DNA from: Caccovivens sp964594865 | GTDB taxonomy: Bacteria > Bacillota > Clostridia > Christensenellales > UBA1242 | Assembly: GCA_964594865.1 (NCBI GenBank) | Contig: CAZQMZ010000001.1 | Coordinates: forward strand, 62,001-126,000 | Direction of reading: 5' to 3' | DNA: 64,000 nt | Shown here: positions 1-12,000 of the stretch, piece by piece | How positions within the stretch are numbered: position 1 is the stretch's first letter | Layout: every line of letters begins with the position of its first letter | Program-made: the position numbers and the translations under genes | Notes under the pieces: generated by a model | What the model saw: the letters and a program-made list of their open reading frames with translations, nothing else | The model's database searches: none | What the model was told of the DNA's origin: nothing

Positions 1-3000
1 ATTATGTTTCAAGTTCAAACACCAACACTTCGTCTTCGATATACAACGGCACATCAATCATCAGCAATGACTATTTCACCATTGTCGAAAGCGAAAACAC
101 AGGTGTCAATATTTTGCAACTCACCGGTGTGAGAACAGGTGTGCAACTGATGAGATTGCGCACAACTGTGATATATCAAAACATTGAATTTTCTTACGAT
201 TATTATTTCTTCGTCGTTGTTGCCATTCTCTCTGACGAAGAAACTCCAACACAAATCACAACAGCAAGTGAATTTGTGGACTATCTCACAAATTCCAGCG
301 AAGCAGATGACTATATCTTGATGAACGATATTGTTTTGGATGACTATACACCGCTTGACACCGATTTGGTTTCAAGTTTGGACGGAAATGGCTATACTAT
401 TCATATCAACAGTTTTGCTTATCCAGAAGATTCATCCACTCTTGAACTTGCACTGTTCAACACCGTCGATGAAGATACGACATTGAAAAATATTCGTGTG
501 AACATATATTCAGGTGGACAGATCACTGTGGATGTGCAAGATTACAGCACCATAAACATCGCAGGCTTTGCCATCACAAACAACGGAATTATTTATAACT
601 GCGAAGTTGTTTCATTCAAAGGTTCAAATCAAACAACCACATATTCAACCAACGGAATCGTGGTTAACTTTACCATTGGAAACAACACTGACCCGGTTAG
701 AATGACAGACAGTCTTCTCAGTCAATATAATGTTTCAAGCACAATCAGTGGTTTTGTTTGCGAGAACAATTCTTCCATTGTCAACAGTCGTGTTGGCGGA
801 GACAGTTATCGCGAAGTTGTCACCATTTCAGGCATAAACTATCTTCAATCTCAAACACTTGGCACCTTCACAATTCAAGGGCAGGGCAGTGTTTCTGGTT
901 TTGTTGGCACAAACTCGGGAAATATCAGTGCTTGTTTTGCAAAAAATATGCAAATTTACAACAACACAAGTTCAAGCGTGTCAGTAACTTCTGGATTCAT
1001 CATGACAAACACAGGCAACATTCAAGGCAGTTATATTGAAGGTGTGGGCAATGGCATAGACAGTCAAAACAGAATGACAAACATCTCCACAATGGGCATT
1101 GCAGCAGGTTTTGTTTATTCAAACAGCGGATTGGTGAAAAATTCATATTCAAACATTGAAATTGCAAGCGATAGTGACTATAAACCTTCTTTCGCTTCCG
1201 GCTTTGTCTATATCAACGAAGAAAGTGGCGAAATCACGCTTTGCTATTCGGCAAGCTATGTTGACACTTCGGACAGCAATCAAATGCCATTCACCGGGTT
1301 GGACGGCAATTTGAATTCTTTGAATTATGGCACAATCACAAATTCATATTTCTATTGCAGTGACGCAACTGACACCACAAATCAGTCTTCAATAACATCT
1401 GGCGTCACAGCTGTGAACAATTTGACAACAGACCCACAAGACAAACTCTATGGTTTCACTTTTGCTTCAGATGAAGAATCTTATGACGGCATTTGGACAA
1501 CCACAGAAACAGGCATAACACTTGTTGCAGCAAACAGTATTGCATTCTCAAATCGTTATTCAGTGACGATTGACAATGTCACATATATATATTACAATCG
1601 CACAGTCATCGACTCATCAACACTTCAAACAATTGACATTTCATATGGAAGCATCAATAACCCAATCATCTTGCGTGATGCTTATGACTTTGCTGTGGCA
1701 ACAGGCGATGCAACAAGCACAACAATTTCGTCGTATGCAGAATATTATGATGACACAACAGTATATGGACATTATCGAGTTGTGAATGATATCGACATGA
1801 GCGAAATCGACCTTGACTTGACAGGTGACAGCGCAGTGAACTTGACCACAACAACAAAGACCTTCACAGGACTTTTGGATGGAAACGGCTTCACAATTTC
1901 AAACATCAATTTGCGTTCGGAAGAAGAATTGGACAACTTTGGACTTTTTGCAGAGTTGGACGGTGCGGTGATCATGAACATCAACTTCACGGTTGGAAAT
2001 ATCACCGACACGAGAGTGAAAGTGATTGGCACACTTGCGGGCACAGCAATCGACAGCACTCTTGTGGCAATTTCAATTTCACCATTGGAAGGCAATGATG
2101 ACATCAGTGTGACGGGATATAACATCGTTGGTGGTGTTGTGGGCATACTTATAGGCGACAGCAGTTTCAGCGACATCACTGCAAGCAACATGATCATCAA
2201 CTCCACATACAATGGCACAAAATATGTTGGTTCGAATGATAATCTTGTTGGCACTTATTTGAGAAATTACATTTCAGTTGGAAATTATAACAGTGTCAGC
2301 ACACTTTCTTATGCCGGCGCACTTGTTGGATATGTTGACATATATAACGCTTCCAACCCTGACTATGTGAGATATGATTCTTCACTCAGTGTCAGTGACT
2401 ATGACATCACAAGCGTCCGCGTGACCGATTCTGTGGATATTTATGGGCAGGTTGTTGGCGGTTTGTTTGGTTATGTTGGCGAATCGACGTACATCTATGA
2501 CGCAAGTTTGATTCTTGACGCAGATATGGATGGCAACAATCCATCATATATCGTCTCCAAAAATCTTTATGCAGGCGGTTTGATTGGTGAAAACTATGGC
2601 GGACTGTTTGCTGTCTATGCTTCTTATAGCGACGATTTGCAATATGAAATTGAAAGCGGTGAATATTCATATTACAACGGCTCTTCAAGCGTAGAACGTG
2701 GACAAATGGACATCTTCTCACACGAAAAGAACTCGGGCGACTCGGCATTGTATGTCGGCGGTCTTGTTGGATATATGGGCGGTGGATTCATCACTGTGGC
2801 ATACAGCAAAATCAATGTCATTTCAAACACAGCAGAAGCAGTTGGTGGCATAATTGGCTTGGCGGGAACTTTGAGCAACTCCTTTGAACTCACTTTTGCT
2901 GAAAATATTTCAAGTGTGGACATTTTCTTATATGATGTCTATGCTTCTGGTGACCTTTATTCCGAAGTGGGAATAAGTGGTGGCATAATTGGCGCGATAA

Positions 3001-6000
3001 GAGACAACGGCGCCACACCGATAATTGCCATGAAAGATGTGCTGGCAATGAATTATTATTCCACAACGCAAACAACAATAGAAGGTGGTTCTTCTCAAAC
3101 AGTTCTTGCTGGTGGCACTCACTATGTTTTGGTCGGCGAGATCTATTCCTATAACTCTGATGGAACAAACAGAACATCATCTTTGAACAGCAATTTCTAT
3201 ATCATCGACAGCTTGAATGACTATTTCAACATATACAATTCAACTTCCACTTCAACGGAATATAAATCAAACACAGTGGGTGGATATTCAAGCATAACAG
3301 CGTCTGGCACAACAATTTCATTGAGTTATTTAGGCTTTGGTGAAATCAGTCAAGAAACTTTGGGAGAAAACTTGCTGATTGCAACGCATATTGGAACACT
3401 CTCTTCCATGGCAACCGCGTATGTGAGATATAATTCCTATTTCCTTGAAAATGGCTGGCAATCGGCATATTGGGAACATAAACAAAACTATCTTTTCCCG
3501 AACATTCAATTGATTCCTCAAATCAACGTCATTTTCTGGGATGTTGACAACACCGAAGAAGTTTTGGCAGCAATTGAAAGCAATCCTTCTGTCACAGTTG
3601 TTGTGCGTGGCCGTGTGGACAGTTCCAGCGACAACAACCAAGAATGGGCGGATATTGATTTAACTTCAGTAACTGATGATGTGAAAGAATATTTTAAAAC
3701 GAATTCAGTGATCGGCGAATTTACTGGAACATTGATTTCTTATTACAAATATGTCAACTCTCATGCCGAAGGATATGTCACAAATGTACATGCAAATGGA
3801 TATGGTGGCGAAGCAGGTGATGATGTTGGACTTATCATCAACACAAGTTTGTTTGCAAGTTTGAATGGTGCAACCATTGAAGGATTGAACATCTATCTTG
3901 TCGCAGATGAAGATGAAGATAATGCAGATGAAGAGATTGATTACACTTTGGTGTATGGTGATGTGGAAGATTCACTCTTCACCGAAGTCAACATCTTTAT
4001 GAATAATGACGTCAGTTTGACGGCAAAGAGTTTTTCAAGCGACACAACAACAGCAAGCAGTGGACTTATCTCCAACACTGCATATTCAACAACATATTCA
4101 AGTGTGAATTTTGTGATGAGAGCTTCAAATATAAGTTTTGATACTGATGACTCCACAATCACAGCATATTATGGACTTGTGGCAGGATATATCGATCAAA
4201 ACAGCTCGCTCAGTGCCACCAGCATTCGAGAAATCACTCTCACAAGTGAAAATTCCGATAGTGAAAATTCCAATGATGATACAATCAAGATCATCAAGAT
4301 CAATCTTGGCGGTGACAGTGTGCAAAATCTTTATGCCGGAATCATTGCTGGCTTATTGAAAAGAAGTGGAGCAATGAAGTCCACGCTTTATATATCCAAT
4401 TTCTCAAATGTTCAAATGAACATCAATTGTGGAACTGAAGTGGCGGTTAATGAAAAGACAGTTTATATCGGCGGAAACATCGGTCATGTGGAATATATCA
4501 CACAAGTGAGTTTCATAGAGTCAACCAGTGATGAAGATAATGAAGAATTGCAAATCATTCAAAATGTAAACTTGACGAAATTGTATGCTGGAATTGTCTT
4601 CGGAAATGTTGAAATCTCTTCTTCCATAACCATTTCAAGTTCTTCTTCAAACACAATTTCTGGTGCAATTTATCAAAAGGCTGACGAAACTTCTGGCGAC
4701 AACACCACCGGCGTCAGCGGTGAAGTTTATATTGGTGGCATTGCTGGAAAAGTCAGTTCGTCAGTTGTTTTGCAAAATGTTTCTGTCAATATGACTGTGG
4801 CAAAACTTTCTGACAGTTCTGTTGATTTTGATGCAAACACCAGCACATATAACACAAGTTCATTTGAAATAACTTCTTCAAACGACAGCATGAACAACTC
4901 AATTGGTGGTTTTGTTGGATATTCCTTAAGTGGCACGATCAGAGTTACCGGTGCATCTTCGATTTCTGGAAATATTGATGTCAAGTCAGCATATGCTTTA
5001 ATCTCAGTTGGTGGGGTTGTTGGAAAACTTGACGAAGGGTTGGAGGTTGCAGCAAATATAACAAATTCGCTCAACATTGCTGTCGATGGCTCAACGGCAT
5101 ATGTCGGTGGCTTGGGTGGTTTTGTTCAAACCAAAAATAGTGAAACAGATGTTTCAATCACTGTGGCTGGAAGCAACGGAGGCAATTATGCGAGATACAC
5201 AGGCATTGTGCTTTCAAATGTCAGCACATTGAAATTTGGTGGTGCTTTTGGCTATATTGCAAGAACAGATTATGACAACAGAGACAGTGCCATAGAAATC
5301 ACCAACTTTGTCTATGGCGGGGCGGTGAAGATCTATGGCTCAAACAGTAACGGAGCAGATATCTCTGTTGGCGGTGTTGTTGGCGAGTTTGCAGTTGCCA
5401 GCTCAGATTCATATGGATCTTATACTGCTTTCCAAAACAGTAATGGTGGATCCGATTCTTCTTACACCATCACGAACAGCTATTCCTATGGTGATGTGTT
5501 TGTTATGTATTCTTCTTTGTCAGGCAACTTGACAGGAAACCTTTCATATTACAACTTTGGCGGAATTGTCGGCAAGGCGTCATATGTCTATATTTCGGAG
5601 TGCTATTCCCTTATGACTTCTTTCAACAGCAAAGTTGCAATATACAACACAGTCAATGTGTCAGACCATGTTGGCGCAATTGTTGGTGACAATTCAGCAT
5701 TGGTTAAATTTGTGGGCAACTATTATTCTTCTGGCGTTTGCATGGCATATCAAGAAGAAGACGAAAACACTGACGCTCCATATGGCACTGGCACAAGCAC
5801 AGTATATTATGGCTATTCAAATGTAATTGATTCGAGTTCAAGTGGGACAATATCTTATTCAAGAGATATTTTGAGTTTAGGGGATTTTGCAAATGTGGCT
5901 TCCGGCACTTTGCAAGGAGAAAAGCTTAATCCTAAGAAAATTGAGAGCACTCCTGCTTGGGACAATTTCTTCACTTCAAACATAAATTCAACGCACAACA

Positions 6001-9000
6001 TCTCTTGGGTGGCTTTGACAGTGGATAAACTTGAAATTGAAAATCTTTCAAACTATGAAGGCAACAACATCTTCTCAAATTGCGTGCTTGTTGGAAATGG
6101 GCAAACAATCTCTGTTTCAAAAGACTCTGCAACTTCTGGGACCACTTTTGGCGGATTGTTTGACACAATGGGGAAAGAGGAGAGTGCGAATAATTATGAA
6201 TTGTCCTTCTCAGCAATCACAGGCTTGATTGTCGATCTTGAAATCACCGATTTTGACTCTCCAAATAGCTCTGCAACTTTTGGTGGGCTTGTTGGAACAA
6301 TGTATGGCAATTCGTTTATATATGGCGTTGGCGTGAAAGGTGAGCTGTCTGTTGGGGTTGGAACCACTGGTTCAACTTTGACACTTGCCGGCATGGTTGG
6401 AAGTATGCAAGGCGGAAGCATCAGCGAAAGTTATGTCGATGCCACAATCACTCACCGCGGAGGATCAAGCGGTCTTGTTGCCGGAATTGCCAATGCAACT
6501 TCCAACACCACAATCAAGTCGACATATTCTTCTGGTTTGATTGAAGTATATTCGACTAACTCAACCAGCGTGGCAACAATTTACACTTTTGCAAACTATT
6601 CAGGCTCTTCCAACACCTTGATTGATTCTTACTCCATTGCAAACATTGAAAGAACATTCCTTGACGAAACAACATCATATTCAAGCAGTGACGACGATGA
6701 GTATGACTTGTCTATTGGCGGAACTTATACATCTTATGGCGAGGTTTACAACTGGTCAAGTGGAACTGGTGGGACGACTGGAAACAACTATCCACTTTCA
6801 TATGATGAAACTGCAATTTCTGGAAATGGTTTGTATATTTCTTCATCGGAGGGTTCGGGCTCGACCTTTAGAACTTGGTATTTCAATCCATATATCAACT
6901 ATGGATACGCTTCGCACGGCTTTGGTTATCTTAAAAATGTCACAACATACACAAGGTCCAGCAGCACCGAAACAAGCAGCTCCGATACAAACGATGACGA
7001 AACATCTGTTGTGGATGAATATGAATATACTGCGGTGTCATATTCAGATATTTTAAATTCCACTTCATCTTCTTCATCTTCTGAAGATGAAGAATCAGTT
7101 TGGTACTTGGGCGTGTTGAATGCAACAAAATTCAATCAAATGCTTGAAGTGGCTGATTCAGATTCAGTAAGCAAAAACTGGAATTTTGTGATTTTGTATG
7201 ACATTGACATATCAAATGTTACAAAAGGGGAAGATATTGGAAGCAGCACCTACAATGTGACCATTGATGGCGCAAATCACACTCTTGATTTTTCAGGTGT
7301 TACTGATATGTCAAAAGCATTGTTTGGAACCGTGTATGGAACGATTGAGAATTTGCGATTGAGTGACATCAATGTTTCAAATGCACAAGGCACTCTTGCC
7401 ACAAGTGTGACGGGCGATCTAATCAACATCACTGTTGTCGGAAGTTTGACCATCACTTCAACTTTGGATGGCGGTGCTGGCGGTGTTGTGGGCACTTTGG
7501 CTGGAAATGCAACGGCGGTTTATTCAGTTGTCAATGTCACGGCATCAAACGTTGGCATTGTTGGCGGTGTTGTGGGAACATTGTCGTCAGGAAAAATTTC
7601 ATATTCTTCCAACGCAGGCGAAATTGTGGCAGAAGGGTCAAGTTCTTCTATGTCATCATACACATTCAATTATATTAAAGCATCCGGTGAAATAAGCGAT
7701 TCAACAGAAACATTAACATTCAACCTCATCGTTGGCGGAATTGTGGGATATGCATCTTCGGACACAACTGTGGAAAATTCGTATAACGAAAATGCTGTAT
7801 TGGCGAACTATACCAGCAACAATACTTCAGCAAACTCTGTGGCTGGCGGAATTGTGGGATATTTAAATGGTGCAACAATCACGAATTCATACAACACCGG
7901 CATGGTGGGAGCTGGAAATTATTCAAGTTCATATAGTTCGGCTTATAACTTTGCTGGCGGAATTTTTGGCTATGGCACGGCTGGAACAAGTGTTAGCGAT
8001 TGCATCAATGACGGCGCTGTTGAAGCAATTGGAGAGATGAACACAAGAAAAGGAACAGGATATTCGATTTCTGATGAAGTGACGGACGGAGATGAGGAAG
8101 AAGATGATTACTCCACGAATCCTGACTCTGTGACAGTGAGATACACTATAACATACAATCCTGGTCAATCCCGAAAGGTTTATGCGTATGGCATTGGGTT
8201 TATTATTGGTGAAAATGGCAAGATTGAAGATTGCTCAACATCAACAGACAACATCAAAAACGACGGCAACATTGGTGAAGTTCCAGACACACAATACATG
8301 GTGTTTGATCGAGCCGCAATGTTGGATCAATATCAGTTGAATGAGACAGATATGGTTGAAGGAAAATTCTCTTTGAGTGAGACTTCAAACTATGTAGTCA
8401 ACGGCTATGATGCATATGGCATGCCAGCAAGAATTTATCTTGAAGACACCATGATCCGCAAAATGACAAATTATGCGGTTGACTATGACACCGCGCACTA
8501 TAATGGAGATTTGTTTAATGGAATAATGCTTAGTGGTTATCTTTATGCTTACAATATTGATGGAAAAGAGTCATACACCAATTCTAGCATCGTGTATAGT
8601 AGTGGAGTCGAAAGTCTTTCAGGTCTAAGTTCTGGCAATGACAACATCGAACTTACTGACTATATTTATTATCTCGCTTCGGAAACAACATATTATTCTT
8701 CAGTTTCTTTTGTGCAATATGAAAGCATTTTGGACGACACTTCGGTGCTCGGATATGTTTCAAGTGGAACTTTGGATATCGAAGAATATGACAGATCCTC
8801 AACAACAATTGAAGACGAGATTTCAAATATTGATGAAATGACAGAAGACAACAGCGACACTCTCACGCAAACAACAGTGAACGGAAAGAGTGTGGCAATT
8901 GTCAAGAATCAAGCAAATCTCATCAGTGTGATTATGCCATATGAGGCTGATTTTGAGTTTGAAATTGAAATCAACGACACATATTTCAACGAAGATACTA

Positions 9001-12000
9001 CTTTGCAAATTGAAATCTCTTGGACTGAAGGTAGCGAGTCAGTATCTCCACAATATACGTCATATGAATATGAAATTGACGAAGGTTCAAATGGCGTATA
9101 TACGGTGACAGTCACTGGGACATCGTATTTTGGTGAAGCACACACCAACATGACGGCAACTGCAACCATTTCGTATGAAAACACATATGAGGTCACTCTT
9201 TCAAAGAATAATGTTGTGCTTGACGGCAGTCAAGTGAAGATTTATCTTGATTATTATGGTAATTTAGACCCATCAGGCTGGATGAATGATGAAAGTTTAA
9301 GTTACACACTCACTTACACAACAGAAGAAAATGATGAAACTGTCGAAAAAGAAGTCCCTCTTACAACGATGCAACTTGAGTACAGTGTAACTGATGGCTA
9401 TTATCTTGTTGGAAATAATATACAAGGTGGTGTGGACATATATGATTTGTTGGGCTCTGGTGCAACAATCACAATTTCATATCGTTCCACAACAGAAACT
9501 GAAAGCGTATCGATTTCTGTTGAAACAGAAACCGACACGGAAACAATTGATTTGGTGGAGAACCAAATTCCAAGTAGCAGCAACACTATCAAGGGTTATG
9601 CAGATACAACGCTTAGCGCTTTGGAAATGGAGATAACAATAGACGACGTTACACAAACTGCTTCTCTTGATTTATCAGAGCTTCTTTCAGAATTGGGCAA
9701 CACTTCAAAACTTGCGTTTGGATCGGGAAGTGATTATGTCACATATGATGGAACCACTTGGTCAACCTCAAATGGAGATGACATTGAGTTTGAAATTAAC
9801 AGTGACACACTGACAATATCTTTATCATCTTCATCTTCAAGCGATTTGCAAGATGTTGTGAACAAGATGTATGGTTGGACGATTTATTACAACGTTGTTG
9901 GAGAAATAAGTACTGGAACCTCAGTAACCAACGCCACCACAAGTGTTTCATATGATGATTACACTTTGTATTATTCTCTTGTTATACCAGAAAGATTTAA
10001 TCTAAATGAAAATGTGATGCTAGAATATACCGGAAATGATATAAATTCTGAAGAAGGCTTGATAATTTATGAAACTGAGACCGTTTTTGGAATTGAGTTC
10101 TATACATACAGTCTTCCTTATGAATTGACCGGTGGAACAGTCAACTTCCTTGAAGATAAAGGTTATGAAATTGAAGTTTATACAAATGACCAAACCCTTG
10201 TCAACTTCTTGCAAGGCGTTGGAGAATTGGAATTGACAATTGGTGAGACTGATGGAGATGTGAATATTGGCGAAACTCTTGTCATCACATACTACACAAG
10301 CACAGCAAGTTCAGATGAATTTGATTGGAAATTTGATGACGATTTGTCTTTGACGTTCACTTTAAGTAATAGTTCTGGATCTTCAAGCGATGATGAAAGT
10401 GAGGAATCTGTGTATTATACTGTCACAAAAGAAGAAATTGGCACGTGTAGTTATTGCGGCGGATCTTGCACCGCTGTGACCACCACTTGGGAGACAGATG
10501 AAGTTCTTAATAATAGTGAAACCGACTACGTCAACTATTCATATTCTTATACCATATATTCTTGCGGAGCAATTTCTGTGACTTACACCGCTGGGAAGTA
10601 TGTCTATAATTATGTCTATAATGAGGACTCAGAGAGTTACACAGAGAGTTACACAATAACCGTTGTTTCTGAAAGATATGAGCTCTATAAAGGAACTTTG
10701 ACAAAATATACAGGAACTGCAACAGGTGATGAAGAGTCAATTACATGGAGTAACGGCTCAAATGAAAATTTAGACACGACTGTGTTTACTGGAATAGAAT
10801 TAGATTTGATTGATATAGCATTGGAAGACTATGAATTCACTGTCATTGTCATTGTGGGGGATTATGACGAAAACAACATTTATTTTGTAAGAAACTTATA
10901 TGACTCTGATGATTATACCTATACCTTAGCTGTAGACGGAAACATTCCATCCAGAAACGAAACAACTTTGAGTGATTTTGAAACAGGAAATACTGAAAGT
11001 GTGACTCTCACAAACACTGGAACGGTGAGTTATAGTTATAGACTCACAACAGAATCTTCATACACAAGTGTGAGCAATGAAACAACATTGAAATATTCAG
11101 ACAGCGCTCCATATGACTACACGACTTACAAAATTCTGCGTTCTTTCACAACTTCAGGAACACGTGAGGGAATTTCAACAAACGCGGATAGTGCAGAGCA
11201 AGCTGATGCTGAATATGTGATTTTCAAGAATGACATTTCTGTTGGAATATATACTTTTAGTTCTAATGACAGAACATATATTGGAAATGGATATGTTCTC
11301 AGATATTCAAATGTTGCGGGCTCTTCTACTGGTTTTGGCGGATTGTTCAATTCAAACTCTGGATTGATAAAAGACTTGGTTGTTGTTGGAAGTGTCACAG
11401 ACACAAGTTCAACTTCGGCCACCAGGGATTCAGCACTTTTGATTTATGCAAACTCAGGAAATCTTTATGATATCCAAATTTTTGGCACTTTCAGAAACAT
11501 CTCAACAGGAAGTGGAACAACTTATGTGTTCGCAAACAGCAGCTCTGTAACGGTAAACAATTTGACAAGCAGTGTCACTCTTTATGGTCTTGATGAAGCT
11601 GATGGTGATGACGGCACCGATGGCTCTTTAAGTAAGTCTGCTGGAAGTGGCTTAGATGGCGAAAGCGTTTCTCGAACGCTTGCTGATTGGAATTCCAATT
11701 TAACAGATTCAAACAACATCATTATTGCCGGAAGCGGTGGAAACGGTGGAAACGGTGGAAATGGGACCTCTGACACGACAAATACAGGAAAAATTGGAGG
11801 ATCTGGAGGCGCAGGCGGAAGTGGCGGAGATATTTCTGTTCAAAACACTGGCTTGTTCTATCGCGCAGGACTTGGCGGTGTCAGTGGTTACGGCGGAAAT
11901 GGTTCGCATGGTTATTTTAATACTAATTATATTGACTTTTCGAGTTATCGAGCTACAGGTGGTGGCGGTGGCGGCATGACATGCTCCAATGGTGATGCAG

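Noticed and set aside
1772..2254. 160-codon open frame on the minus strand inside the giant gene
   Set aside because: It lies wholly opposite Glug-coding sequence, has no ribosome site and no recognisable protein pattern. The same applies to others such as 31418-31948 and 35906-36451.
10444..10470. Zinc-ribbon in the giant protein (CSYCGGSC)
   Set aside because: Only three Cys lie close together and a fourth ligand pair is not evident; a chance or disulfide-type cluster is more likely.
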